Below are positions 6,682-13,338 of a stretch of 38,713 bases of DNA, in pieces. The position numbers and the translations under genes are program-made. The notes beneath the pieces are model-generated. The model was not told the origin of the DNA. It saw only the letters and a program-made list of their open reading frames with translations, and made no database searches. The first letter of the stretch is position 1. Each line of letters begins with the position of its first letter. The DNA comes from a virus, in IMG/VR virus record IMGVR_UViG_3300029258_001256, positions 1 to 38,713 of that record; one strand, given 5' to 3'.

Positions 6682-7176
6682 ATGAGCAGGTACAATCGTA
6701 GCGAAGCACTTGAGAAAAGAAGGCATCCATGTATTGATTGCGGACAGCCTTGTTGGGATAAATCTACCCGTTGCCGAGCTTGTTTTCACCAGTTTACCCA
6801 TATACATTGGCGAGGGAAACAAAGCCCCGCTTGGAAAGGAGGAAAGGTATGGGCTGCTTGGGGTAAACAAAATCCAGCTTGGACTGGCGGTAAGCACAAA
6901 CACGAAAAGGGTTATATCCTGATACGCCACAAAGATCATCCACGTGCAAAATCCAATGGCTATGTTTATGAACATATCTTGGTTTGGGAAAACGCACATG
7001 GGAAGCTTCCCCCTCCCGGATGGCACATTCATCATCTGAATGGAATCCCTTGGGATAATAGACCTACGAACCTTGTTGCTATACCAGCACAAAAACATTA
7101 TCTCGTCCTTGAGGCAAAGGCGAAGAGAATCCAAGAACTGGAAGCCCTTCTTAAAAATCAAGGCCATCTGTGCTGA
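6682..7176 (+). CDS. HNH homing-type endonuclease, 164 aa
   Basis: Encodes a free-standing HNH nuclease. The N-terminus has a treble-clef-like cysteine cluster (CIDCGQPC, then CRAC). The middle has the repeated Trp/Gly motif 'SPAWKGGK' / 'NPAWTGGK'. The C-terminal part has the HNH core: GYVYEHILVWENAHG, WHIHHLNGIPWDNRPTNL. It is on the plus strand within a run of minus-strand genes and has its own promoter, which fits an inserted homing endonuclease gene. An ATG at 6658 is in frame, but it would lie inside the promoter, so 6682 is preferred. Codon usage looks more AT-rich than the neighbouring structural genes (by eye). Confidence 0.9.
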   Translation: MSRYNRSEALEKRRHPCIDCGQPCWDKSTRCRACFHQFTHIHWRGKQSPAWKGGKVWAAWGKQNPAWTGGKHKHEKGYILIRHKDHPRAKSNGYVYEHILVWENAHGKLPPPGWHIHHLNGIPWDNRPTNLVAIPAQKHYLVLEAKAKRIQELEALLKNQGHLC

Positions 7177-7205
7177 AACCATGAATGTGTCTTTCGCGCT
7201 CCTCA

Positions 7206-7622
7206 TCACTCCCCGTTGAGACTATCAAGTCCCAGAACTTGTGATTCCCTCTTTCGTCTCTCATCGTATTGCTCTAGGAACTGCTTCAGCTTTTGCAGGT
7301 CATGGTAGCAAAGTTCCTGCTGGGCCCACTGAGACAGTTCATACTCACTTATGTAGCCCAAAGGGAAAATCGGAATTATTTGCTCATCCTCTCTGAAGGT
7401 AACATTTGGTTTGCTGCGATAGACCAGCATTGGTAGTTCCAAGCTCTTAACAATGGCATCGGCCCCGTCCTCAACCCCCTCTTTATAGCCACTCCTGAAG
7501 CCCTCATTCCGGGCGTTGATTATATCCGTGTAGCTATACTCTGTGGGTATTAGGGGCTTAATACGCTTGAACCTCGGTGGCTTCGGCTTAATCTTGTGCC
7601 AGTTTGTGGGTCTGTAGCTCAT
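7206..7622 (-). CDS. Hypothetical 138-aa protein
   Basis: No family recognised. The N-terminal 25 residues are basic and Pro-rich (HKIKPKPPRFKRIKPLIP). They are followed by a motif SYTDIINARNEGFRSGYKEG and a helical, charged C-terminal half (LSQWAQQELCYHDLQKLKQF). ATG 7622 has GGAG plus a G-run upstream and overlaps the stop of the preceding gene as ATGA, so it is translationally coupled. It sits directly after the HNH insertion site. Function unknown; position among replication genes suggests an early role. Confidence 0.75.
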   Translation of the reverse strand: MSYRPTNWHKIKPKPPRFKRIKPLIPTEYSYTDIINARNEGFRSGYKEGVEDGADAIVKSLELPMLVYRSKPNVTFREDEQIIPIFPLGYISEYELSQWAQQELCYHDLQKLKQFLEQYDERRKRESQVLGLDSLNGE

Positions 7623-7879
7623 CCCCCTGCTCCTTTCGCCCTGAAATGGTCGGCGATGGCTTGGATTTGGGCCTTCATAGCCTCTTCCAACATATCAGCC
7701 TCTGCACTGCCAATTATCCACAAATCCAGACTAGCGACATCTAGTGCTGCTATCCCCTCCACCTCATCGGCTATGGCGTTGTAGATTTGGGCTTTAGCTT
7801 GCCTCACGGCTTTCTCTGGATGGCGGTGAGGTGGGCTTGAAAAGTATATGCCCTTAAGTATCTCCTCAACCTTGCTCAT
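7619..7879 (-). CDS. Hypothetical 86-aa helical protein
   Basis: The start is ATG 7879 (MSKVEEILKG), with GGAGG 6 nt upstream; the frame is open further upstream but without a better start. The sequence is mostly helical, with Ala-rich stretches (QAKAQIYNAIADEVEG, AEADMLEEAMKAQIQAIADH). It overlaps both neighbours (7866-7879 and 7619-7622). No domain recognised. Part of the early operon between RusA and the HNH insertion. Confidence 0.75.
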   Translation of the reverse strand: MSKVEEILKGIYFSSPPHRHPEKAVRQAKAQIYNAIADEVEGIAALDVASLDLWIIGSAEADMLEEAMKAQIQAIADHFRAKGAGG

Positions 7880-8039
7880 CGGGGGCCTCCTGTTCCTGAA
7901 AGATGTCAATTATTCCATCAATGCGCTTCATCGCAAATAGTTCCACTCCAAGATACTCAAATTTATAGGCTTCATTGATGTCCATTAGCTCTGGGTTTAT
8001 AAACGCCGAATCCTCAATAATCTCTATGGGATTTTCCAT
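7866..8039 (-). CDS. Hypothetical 57-aa acidic protein
   Basis: ATG 8039 (MENPIEIIEDSAF) has AGGAG 8 nt upstream and starts 4 nt after the preceding stop, so I reject the longer open frame up to 8186. The product is acidic, with EAYKFEYLGVELFAMKRIDG in the middle and an EQEAPDEQ tail. No family recognised. The small size and charge resemble phage proteins that bind host factors, but nothing specific can be said. Confidence 0.7.
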   Translation of the reverse strand: MENPIEIIEDSAFINPELMDINEAYKFEYLGVELFAMKRIDGIIDIFQEQEAPDEQG

Positions 8040-8043
8040 CCGC

Positions 8044-8286
8044 TCACTCCTTTCCAGCCTCTTGGCGTAGAGTTTCCCAACACTCTGGGCATTGACACCG
8101 ATAACGGTGAATATGGAGAAAATGAGGGCACTCCTCCATTCCCCACTCCCACACCTTCTGTAGCATGGCATCGGCAACAATATCAACGGCTTCTATCAAA
8201 TCAACTGTGCCATTTGGATTAATGATTTTGCTCCTCAGTCTTTTAGCAACTTCCTCAGTGTCAAAATTATCAGGTCGCCAACTCAT
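8044..8286 (-). CDS. Small protein with C-terminal zinc cluster, 80 aa
   Basis: ATG 8286 (MSWRPDNFDTEEV) has a perfect AGGAGGTG 5 nt upstream. Residues 10-45 form a helical region (VAKRLRSKIINPNG, LIEAVDIVADAM). The end is rich in Cys and His: ECPHFLHIHRYRCQCPEC, enough ligands for one or two zinc ions. The start overlaps the end of rusA by 17 bp. A DNA-binding or scaffold role is possible; no family recognised. Confidence 0.75.
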   Translation of the reverse strand: MSWRPDNFDTEEVAKRLRSKIINPNGTVDLIEAVDIVADAMLQKVWEWGMEECPHFLHIHRYRCQCPECWETLRQEAGKE

Positions 8287-8698
8287 TTTGCACCTCCTGC
8301 ATATCAGCAATGTCTATAATCTCAGGCTCTATCGAAAACTCAATCCTCGGCGGATCCCCGAACCGCTTGCGAGCCACAACCGTTGTTATCTGGGCATCAT
8401 CGGTGAAGAGATACTTATTCAGGGCATCCGTTAGGAGCTTCAGATAGTTGTCAAGGTCGGGCCTAGTGACTGGCAATGTTTGCTTCTTAGGGAGGCTCTT
8501 GGGCCTGACTCGGTAGAATGTGGCATCCAGCTTTAGTGCCCCACTAGTAAACCTCTCTTCCTGAGACATGACCGCTACCCTGATAGAGTGTTCAGCTCCT
8601 GCTGTGCCGTGTGGTGTATAGACCACGAGGCGATCCCCACTCGTGCTAATACGAGGCCTGCCCTTCGGCATCGGTTCAAGCAGAATTGTCATGTCCAT
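8270..8698 (-). CDS. rusA: RusA-like Holliday junction resolvase
   Basis: A 142-residue RusA-family endonuclease that resolves branched DNA made during phage recombination and before packaging. Family hallmarks are KGRPR near the N-terminus (12-16), RPDLDNYLKLLTDAL (79-93) with acidic residues D81, D83 and D91, the following FTDDAQI (D100, D101), and K111 in the basic strand. Length matches the family (about 120-140). ATG 8698 follows the upstream stop as TGAATG. It works logically with the RecT-like protein at 14006-15259, since annealing creates junctions that RusA cuts. Confidence 0.9.
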   Translation of the reverse strand: MDMTILLEPMPKGRPRISTSGDRLVVYTPHGTAGAEHSIRVAVMSQEERFTSGALKLDATFYRVRPKSLPKKQTLPVTRPDLDNYLKLLTDALNKYLFTDDAQITTVVARKRFGDPPRIEFSIEPEIIDIADMQEVQNELAT

Positions 8699-8921
8699 TC
8701 ATTCCCCCTCCGCATCTATTAGTTGGTCGCAAGCCTTGCAAAATGCCATAGCAGGGGTTTCGGCTTCGGCACTACCAGTTTCCCCTCTAATGCCAACACA
8801 CTCTGCGTAGTGCCCATTGGCTGTCCTGTGCATGAGATAATGGGAAATCCTAGGCACAAGCCACTTGAAACAGGCATCGAGGGAGTGGGTGAAGTCGGGA
8901 CAGCTTCTCGTTTAGTTCCAT
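8699..8921 (-). pseudogene. 73-aa early protein, frame broken by one extra base
   Basis: The ATG at 8921 overlaps the preceding TGA (TGATG), as do many junctions here, but after MELNEKLS the frame soon stops. The +1 frame then reads DFTHSLDACFKWLVP ... HYAECVG ... AETPAMAFCKACDQLIDAE and ends with TGA directly before rusA. Removing one C from the CCC run near 8899-8897 restores 73 residues. The restored protein resembles the short 'DACFKWLVP...HY' phage proteins often found among replication genes; their function is not known to me. The break may be a sequencing error or a real mutation. Confidence 0.65.
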
Positions 8922-9118
8922 CACTCCCCCTCTATACCAAATTCCTCAATCATTCTTTTGGCAGTTTCAATACCTCTCTCTGTGGCAATGGATATGTATT
9001 TGTTTACTATAAGTTCCACTTCCTCCTCAGTGATGTTTATATCCCCTTCAATGTGCCAGGTATCATCACACGCATCATCCAAGTCGTACCTTTTGCTAAT
9101 CTTTAGACTAACTTCCAT
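8921..9118 (-). CDS. Hypothetical 65-aa protein
   Basis: ATG 9118 directly follows the stop of the upstream gene (TGAATG) and has AAGGGGGA upstream. It starts MEVSLKISKRYDLDDACDD, then a beta strand with WHIEGDINITEEEVELIV and a helix ending in ERGIETAKRMIEEF. Compact, acidic, no recognised family. The pattern 'ITEEEVE.I..KYI' is seen in phage proteins of unknown role. It is coupled with the neighbouring short genes. Confidence 0.7.
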   Translation of the reverse strand: MEVSLKISKRYDLDDACDDTWHIEGDINITEEEVELIVNKYISIATERGIETAKRMIEEFGIEGE

Positions 9119-9289
9119 TCATTCCCCCTTGCTTTTAGCAATTTTGGGCTTTGGCCCTGGTTTGCCCGTGTCGTAGATACACACATCCAATGGGCAGGTC
9201 AGGCGGTCATCATGTATGTGGCATCCTGTATCTTTATAGTTATCGTGCCTAGACCAGCCTTCGCCTATTGTCTCACCCTTCTTCCGTGG
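9119..9289 (-). CDS. Small Cys/His protein, 56 aa
   Basis: Start chosen at ATG 9289 (MPRKKGETIGEG), with GGGGGA about 8 nt upstream, just after the stop of the ATPase gene. It has a candidate metal site GCHIHDDRLTCPLDVC (C, H, C, C) and a basic tail (GPKPKIAKSKG). It belongs to the set of tiny zinc-finger-like proteins in this genome. Function unknown. Confidence 0.65.
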   Translation of the reverse strand, partial: PRKKGETIGEGWSRHDNYKDTGCHIHDDRLTCPLDVCIYDTGKPGPKPKIAKSKGE

Positions 9290-9293
9290 CATA

Positions 9294-10166
9294 CTAGAAT
9301 TCCCCCTGTCCATAGTAGCGCTGAATATTCTCAAAGGTTACACCGTCCTCCCCAATACGGAAGCTCCATGTCATGTTATTGGGATTAACCTTGGGATTGG
9401 CCGGGGTCTTGACGTATAGCAGCTTTAGCCTGCTGCTGCTCATAGAGATATAAAGGGCAGCGCGCTTGGCAGAAAATGGTCCACCGTACCCCAAATCCCT
9501 CCCGGGTGGCTTCTGTATGCCGATTATTGCCACACCCTGGTTTAACTTGCGGAAGATGGCATCTATCTCAGCCCCGATAAGATATACCTCTGAATTGAAG
9601 TCCAGGTAATCTATAACCGTAATATGATCCGGGTGTATGACATCGGCAAAGTTATCGTACCGCTCAAAAACCCCGAACGGCGCTGGCTCGGGGATACCAA
9701 ATGGCTGCATCCGTTCATCCATCTGCTCGGGACCAGTTTCGCTATTGAATAAATCAATCGTGAAATCAAGCATGTTCATAGTGATGAAGTTATACAGGAA
9801 TCCGGTCTTACCCACGTTCTTTTCCCCTGCCACTATGACCACGTTCTTGGGCCGTATCCGGCAATGCTGCTCAAGGCCAAACGGGAACTTCAATGCCACG
9901 CAAGGGCGATGCCGTGTTCCCTGCCAGTCTATCGGCTTCCGCTCACTATCAACCTTCCGGTAAGTTCCGTCCCTGCTCCCGTGTACGATAACCCCTGCTT
10001 GAACCAGCCGGGACAAGATCACCCTCAAATACTGCTTGTTGTCAGGAGATTCTATCCCGAGTTCATGCCATATATCGCGAACACTGAATGCACCTGTCGC
10101 CCCGTTTATCCAGTCCTCAACCACAGCCTGGGGTAAACTGGGCTTCCTTCTGTCTGTGTAGCTCAT
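9294..10166 (-). CDS. RecA-fold ATPase with N-terminal winged helix; probable replication protein
   Basis: Residues 1-75 look like a winged-helix DNA-binding domain (FSVRDIWHELGIESPDNKQYLRVILSRL, then a GTYRKV wing). Residues 105-230 hold a RecA-type nucleotide-binding core: Walker A AGEKNVGKT (113-121), Walker B ITVIDYLDF (182-190), and a sensor-like AIIGIQKPPGRDLGYGG, typical of DnaB/RepA-like ring ATPases. At 290 residues it is shorter than DnaB. An iteron array lies immediately upstream (10175-10251). Together these suggest an origin-binding or helicase-loading initiator. A role in repair instead is possible. Confidence 0.75.
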   Translation of the reverse strand: MSYTDRRKPSLPQAVVEDWINGATGAFSVRDIWHELGIESPDNKQYLRVILSRLVQAGVIVHGSRDGTYRKVDSERKPIDWQGTRHRPCVALKFPFGLEQHCRIRPKNVVIVAGEKNVGKTGFLYNFITMNMLDFTIDLFNSETGPEQMDERMQPFGIPEPAPFGVFERYDNFADVIHPDHITVIDYLDFNSEVYLIGAEIDAIFRKLNQGVAIIGIQKPPGRDLGYGGPFSAKRAALYISMSSSRLKLLYVKTPANPKVNPNNMTWSFRIGEDGVTFENIQRYYGQGEF

Positions 10167-10174
10167 CTGTCTCC

Positions 10175-10251
10175 CATGATATGATTGATATACATGATAT
10201 GGTTGATATGAAATGATATGATTTCGGGGACATGATATGTTTTCATATCAT
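10175..10251. repeat. Iteron array with terminal hairpin; candidate replication origin
   Basis: Four direct copies of (C/A)ATGATATG begin at 10175, 10193, 10212 and 10231 (spacing 18, 19 and 19 bp, nearly two helical turns), with TTGATAT-like bases between. The last copy pairs with an inverted one to give a perfect 8-4-8 hairpin, ATGATATGTTTTCATATCAT (10232-10251). It lies 9 bp upstream of the ATPase gene and beside an AT-rich stretch (10254-10380), as in iteron origins. It could instead be an operator array for that gene. Confidence 0.65.
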
Positions 10252-10381
10252 TACCTTTGTATTAGCTTGTATCTGCATTTGGCACGAAAATTGCATAATG
10301 TATATTCTTATTCTAATAGTATTGCTAATAACAAGAAGTAACGTAGGTAGCATAGTATCGTTATTCTCTATGGACACAGAT
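10252..10381. other. AT-rich non-coding stretch beside iterons
   Basis: About 130 bp of AT-rich DNA with no credible gene; a 63-codon plus-strand frame here (10232-10423) has no ribosome site and overlaps the iterons. It could serve as the DNA-unwinding part of an origin or carry the ATPase promoter (a TATACA box lies at about 10311-10316 on the minus strand). Confidence 0.4.
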
Positions 10382-10654
10382 TTAGTAAACCCCATGACTC
10401 CTCTTCGTTCTACGCTTCTCTAATTCATGCACTTTATTCATAAGATATAAGAGCTGGCCGCGCATCTGGCCGATAGCGTCATGCTCGCTCATAGGGCGCA
10501 CTTTGGGTTGATCTTCCTCTTCTGGGGGATCACCGTAACCCCAGCCATAGTATCCCGGTGGGGGTTCCAATGGCGGGAGATGTGTGCGCCCCCACCTCTT
10601 CTGAAGCCTCTCGTTCCCTATTATGCAAAACGGCTGGTCATATCTTCCATTCAT
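10382..10654 (-). CDS. Hypothetical 90-aa Pro/Gly-rich protein
   Basis: ATG 10654 (MNGRYDQPF) overlaps the upstream stop as ATGA with GGAG 6 nt before it, so I prefer it to a start at 10684. The middle is Pro/Gly/Tyr-rich (LPPLEPPPGYYGWGYGDPPEEE) and probably disordered; the C-terminal third is a basic helix (QLLYLMNKVHELEKRRTKR). Last gene before the origin-like gap. No family recognised. Confidence 0.7.
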   Translation of the reverse strand: MNGRYDQPFCIIGNERLQKRWGRTHLPPLEPPPGYYGWGYGDPPEEEDQPKVRPMSEHDAIGQMRGQLLYLMNKVHELEKRRTKRSHGVY

Positions 10655-10800
10655 TGCCATCTCCTTGACCTGCACTTTGGGCACCGCTTAGGCTCAGGTG
10701 TGTTGGGTATCCATGCATGACCACACCGCCTACATGCAAATTGCGTCAGGGTGGGTTTGCATGGATATTTGGTGGGCTTATGCGCCCAAGGCCATTTCAT
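10651..10800 (-). CDS. Zinc-ribbon protein, 49 aa
   Basis: ATG 10800 has GAGGAG 6 nt upstream. The product is a classical small zinc ribbon: basic N-terminus, then FACRRCGHAWIP and RCPKCRSRRW (two CxxC knuckles about 14 residues apart). Such domains bind nucleic acid or RNA polymerase. The gene overlaps its downstream neighbour by ATGA. Confidence 0.8.
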   Translation of the reverse strand: MKWPWAHKPTKYPCKPTLTQFACRRCGHAWIPNTPEPKRCPKCRSRRWQ

Positions 10801-10801
10801 A

Positions 10802-10885
10802 TCATCTCCTCGGGAATACCTTGCTAAAAAACACTATGCAGCCCACGAACCAGGCTAGGCCGACTGATATTATTGCGTAGGTCAT
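10802..10885 (-). CDS. 27-aa single-span membrane peptide
   Basis: ATG 10885 follows directly after the upstream TAG and is preceded by AAGGGGGA. It encodes one hydrophobic segment (AIISVGLAWFVGCIVFF) and a basic end (SKVFPRR). The stop lies just before the next gene's ATG. Micro membrane proteins like this occur in phages, but no function can be given. Confidence 0.55.
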   Translation of the reverse strand: MTYAIISVGLAWFVGCIVFFSKVFPRR

Positions 10886-11548
10886 CTATCCCCCTTCCAT
10901 GCTAGGTGCTACAGGATAATATTCTCTAACAATATCAGCGCACTCTCTAAGGGTGTCGAAAAAGGCGGCATCGGTGACGGCATAGGAGGCATAGGCATCG
11001 GCGGCACGGGCGGCGGCAGAGGCGGCAGAGACGGCGACATAGGCGGCATCGGCGGCGGCATTGGCGGCAGAGGCGGCACGGGCGGCGACATAGGCGGCAT
11101 CGGCGGCGGCATTGGCGGCAGAGGCGGCGACATAGGCGGCATCGGTGACGGCAGAGGCGGCAGAGACGGCGACATAGGCGGCATAGGTGACGGCATAGGA
11201 GGCATAGGCATAGGCGGCGGCATAGGCGGCGGCATCTCTTACATCTTGAAGGGTAATCCCTTCGTCTCCTCTAGCCCACGCCTCAGCAGTTTCAATCGCT
11301 TTCAGTGGGCGCATTTCCCCCTTCTTTACATAGGGCAATGCCAACCTAGCACACTGACATACTACTAATACCAGCTTCTTGCGGCTATCGGACTCAGGCG
11401 GCCCCGATAGCATACCTAAAAGCCACAGCATCCAATCCCCACACTCACACGCTTGCCACGCCTCATCGAGTGAGTCAAATTGTTCGCACCAGTCCACAGC
11501 TTCATCACATGCCTCCATGTCTGCTATTGGTTCAATCCATGCTTTCAT
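10886..11548 (-). CDS. Ala/Tyr repeat protein resembling Imm5-type 'putative immunity' proteins
   Basis: A 220-residue protein with two parts. Residues 1-100 are ordered: an acidic and Cys-containing start, then WMLWLLGMLSGPPESDSRKK, ARLALPYVKKGEMRPLKAIE and TAEAWARGDEG, which closely follows the N-terminal region of a family annotated as putative immunity protein (Imm5-like). Residues 105-200 are a low-complexity array of AADAAYVA-type units. A globular end (FFDTLRECADIVREYYP) follows. Its role in phages is unknown. The start ATG 11548 has AAGGAGG and overlaps the upstream stop. The array is encoded by near-identical GC-rich tandem repeats and probably varies in length. Confidence 0.75.
   Translation of the reverse strand: MKAWIEPIADMEACDEAVDWCEQFDSLDEAWQACECGDWMLWLLGMLSGPPESDSRKKLVLVVCQCARLALPYVKKGEMRPLKAIETAEAWARGDEGITLQDVRDAAAYAAAYAYASYAVTYAAYVAVSAASAVTDAAYVAASAANAAADAAYVAARAASAANAAADAAYVAVSAASAAARAADAYASYAVTDAAFFDTLRECADIVREYYPVAPSMEGG
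10931..11250. repeat. GGCGGC-rich tandem repeats inside the Ala-repeat gene
   Basis: Imperfect tandem units built from GGCGGCGACATAGGCGGCAT and variants such as GGCGGCAGAGGCGGCA fill about 300 bp. Their GC content is well above the flanks. Slippage or recombination between the units would change protein length in steps of whole codons, because most units are multiples of three. Confidence 0.8.
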
Positions 11549-11745
11549 TTATTTCCTCCTTCCGGCATCTCGCTCGGTTCAAAAAATAGGCAGCCTACAT
11601 CTTTGGCTGGGAAACAAAGATAGCCCCCAAATTGGCACTCTAGGAAGTTCAACTGGAACTTGCACCTATCACAAAGCGCGGCATCATAGTTCAGGTAGCA
11701 ATCACAATAGCAACTGTATTTTGCTCCCCGCTTTTTTTCTGTCAC
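11545..11745 (-). CDS. Cysteine-rich 66-aa protein
   Basis: GTG 11745 has AGGAGATAGGG upstream. Seven of 66 residues are Cys, arranged as SCYCDCYL, LCDRC, ECQF, LCF and GCLF, which suggests one or two zinc sites or an iron-sulfur cluster. The end overlaps the next ATG (ATGA). No family recognised. Confidence 0.7.
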   Translation of the reverse strand: MTEKKRGAKYSCYCDCYLNYDAALCDRCKFQLNFLECQFGGYLCFPAKDVGCLFFEPSEMPEGGNK

Positions 11746-11767
11746 TTCCCTATCTCCTGCCTCTTAT

Positions 11768-12163
11768 TCACCTTCCCCCTCCTTCCGTTGTGCTACTCGG
11801 CTCAAAGAAACCCAGCCTTCCCTTGCACGGTATTGACTTCTCGTATAGCTGCGGGTTGCGTAGGACGAAGCCGAAAGGCCCTGTGAACCAAGGCGATGTA
11901 CTCTCAGTAACGCAGTCTGCGATGTCCACTTCACCGATGATTGCACCTAGAGCCAGAAACTGCTTACTCATCTCTTTCAAGGCACGGTAAGGGATTCTAA
12001 TTTCCCCACGCAGCATGGCTATCTGAGAGTGCCAATCTACCATCTTTCCAGCATGGATATACACCCTTCCTTTGAAGCCAGATGACCATTCTCTATTCTC
12101 TATGTCCTTATAGCCAGTGCAGATGAGCCATGCCCAAGGCTGCCTAACGCTAAGTGCTTTCAC
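11768..12163 (-). CDS. ASCH-domain protein
   Basis: A 131-residue single-domain protein of the ASCH (PUA-related) superfamily. Diagnostic features are the N-terminal SVRQPWAWLICTGYKDIENR, then GRVYIHAGK, the strand LGAIIGEVDIADCV, and WFTGPFGFVLRNP with a final LGFFEP. ASCH proteins bind RNA or modified nucleotides; some cleave RNA or hydrolyse acetylated cytidine. The start is GTG 12163 with GAGG 8 nt upstream, overlapping the previous gene. It lies in the early operon near a MazG-like protein and a methyltransferase, a nucleic-acid metabolism setting. Confidence 0.85.
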   Translation of the reverse strand: MKALSVRQPWAWLICTGYKDIENREWSSGFKGRVYIHAGKMVDWHSQIAMLRGEIRIPYRALKEMSKQFLALGAIIGEVDIADCVTESTSPWFTGPFGFVLRNPQLYEKSIPCKGRLGFFEPSSTTEGGGR

Positions 12164-12506
12164 TTGGTAACCTCACAACAATGCGCCACCGATAGGGTTC
12201 TAAAATCTGTATATTCAACAATGCATTCCGAAAAGGCTTTTGGATGATAGCTTTCCCTTCTAGCCCATCGGCCTTAAAGCCTTCTCCTCTTTCTAAGTTG
12301 CCAAGTTGCCAGGGGGATCGCCCTATCAATGCCAAGGTAGTTAAGGTATCAAGTGCAAGATGCCCTAATGCAACTTCTAACTGACACATTGTGTTGAGAT
12401 AATGACTGTTCTTGTAAGTTGCATCCCATGAAATAGGATTGTCGGCCAGCCTAGCCAACTCTTGTAGATACGGTCGGCAATTGTGCGTGTTAATAATCCT
12501 TTTCAT
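12150..12506 (-). CDS. Hypothetical 118-aa protein
   Basis: No family recognised. ATG 12506 has GGGAGGGAG directly upstream. The protein starts MKRIINTHNCRPYLQELARL and has a helical middle (LEVALGHLALDTLTTLALIG) and a strand-rich end (IQILEPYRWRIVVRLP). Its 3' end overlaps the ASCH gene by 14 bp, so the two are probably co-translated. Confidence 0.7.
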   Translation of the reverse strand: MKRIINTHNCRPYLQELARLADNPISWDATYKNSHYLNTMCQLEVALGHLALDTLTTLALIGRSPWQLGNLERGEGFKADGLEGKAIIQKPFRNALLNIQILEPYRWRIVVRLPSEST

Positions 12507-12524
12507 CTCCCTCCCTACTCGCCC

Positions 12525-12767
12525 TCATGGGGTTGCCTGTTCTTTTAGCCATTGTTGCTCTATAAGTTTCCACACTTCCTCTGCGTACGGCTGGTTCTCA
12601 TTTACTACTATATAGCTATGGCAAGCCACTTTACCTTCGGCTACACGGCAAGCCCCAATGATGCCTACGATCTTCTCTAGCCTTCGTTTATCTGCCAGCG
12701 ATAGATACTTCTCAATATCAGACCTCTTGAGAACCTCATATTTGTTATATCGAATAAAACTTGTCAT
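12525..12767 (-). CDS. Hypothetical 80-aa protein
   Basis: ATG 12767 has GGGAGGAG 2-3 nt upstream. It opens with MTSFIRYNKYEVLKRSDIEKY, followed by a charged helix and the segment CHSYIVVNENQPYAEEVWKLIE. The 'YIVVNENQPYAEEVW' style is familiar from small phage proteins of unknown function. It follows the methyltransferase by 31 bp in the same operon. Confidence 0.7.
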   Translation of the reverse strand: MTSFIRYNKYEVLKRSDIEKYLSLADKRRLEKIVGIIGACRVAEGKVACHSYIVVNENQPYAEEVWKLIEQQWLKEQATP

Positions 12768-12798
12768 CTCTCCTCCCTATTCACTGGGATGGTGGGGG

Positions 12799-13338
12799 TT
12801 ACATCTCCATAGTTTGTTGTTTATAACTATGCTGTTCACACCACATATGCCATGCCTTTGTTACAATTCCAGAGCCAGGGAACAAATCGTAGAATTCATC
12901 GGTTGGTACAGCTCTGAGAATTTGGAATATCCAGAAACAGAATCGAAGTGGCTTTGCTCCCACTACCCCCTTTTTCATGGTGATATTGGCACTTACCCAA
13001 TCTCTCACCGTTGGCACATCTCTGCTAAAACGACGTGGTACTGGCTTGTAGATGACAGGCTCCCACGCATAAGCAGGATTGACATTCGGCTTAAAAGAAG
13101 CAAAAGGTTTTACCCAAGCTCCAATTCGAATTACTCCTTGTCTGTCTTGTAAGTAGGTATTTTTTAGCAGCTCAAATAGGCTTGGTGAATGGCATGATAA
13201 AGCCCACCCATCATAATTCCAATTCAAATCTTCGATGAGTTTGTTATGGTCAACTGGCTCATGTTCAGGATAATAGTGCTCGCAACCTAAATATGGAGGG
13301 TCTGCATATGCTATTTTAGCTATTTCTATGGTATCCAT
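12799..13338 (-). CDS. Small DNA adenine methyltransferase-like protein
   Basis: A 179-residue protein with catalytic motif IV ADPPY (12-16, DPPY) near the N-terminus and the AdoMet-binding motif I as DLFPGSG (151-157) near the C-terminus. This permuted order fits beta-class amino-methyltransferases. The target-recognition region between them is short, so specificity may be low or the protein may act on unusual substrates. No restriction gene is adjacent, so it may protect phage DNA or mark it. The start ATG 13338 has GAGGAG 5 nt upstream. Confidence 0.8.
   Translation of the reverse strand: MDTIEIAKIAYADPPYLGCEHYYPEHEPVDHNKLIEDLNWNYDGWALSCHSPSLFELLKNTYLQDRQGVIRIGAWVKPFASFKPNVNPAYAWEPVIYKPVPRRFSRDVPTVRDWVSANITMKKGVVGAKPLRFCFWIFQILRAVPTDEFYDLFPGSGIVTKAWHMWCEQHSYKQQTMEM

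Noticed and set aside
10232-10423. Plus-strand 63-codon hydrophobic frame
   Set aside because: No ribosome site, starts inside the iteron hairpin, and overlaps the end of a well-supported minus-strand gene; AT-rich DNA explains the hydrophobic residues.
10909-11235. Minus-strand frame rich in Met/Pro (MPPPMPP repeats)
   Set aside because: Alternative frame of the Ala-rich repeat gene; its composition comes from the GGCGGC repeats, and it has no start signals.
10930-11250. CRISPR-like array
   Set aside because: Units are contiguous, coding and GC-rich, with no unique spacers of constant length.
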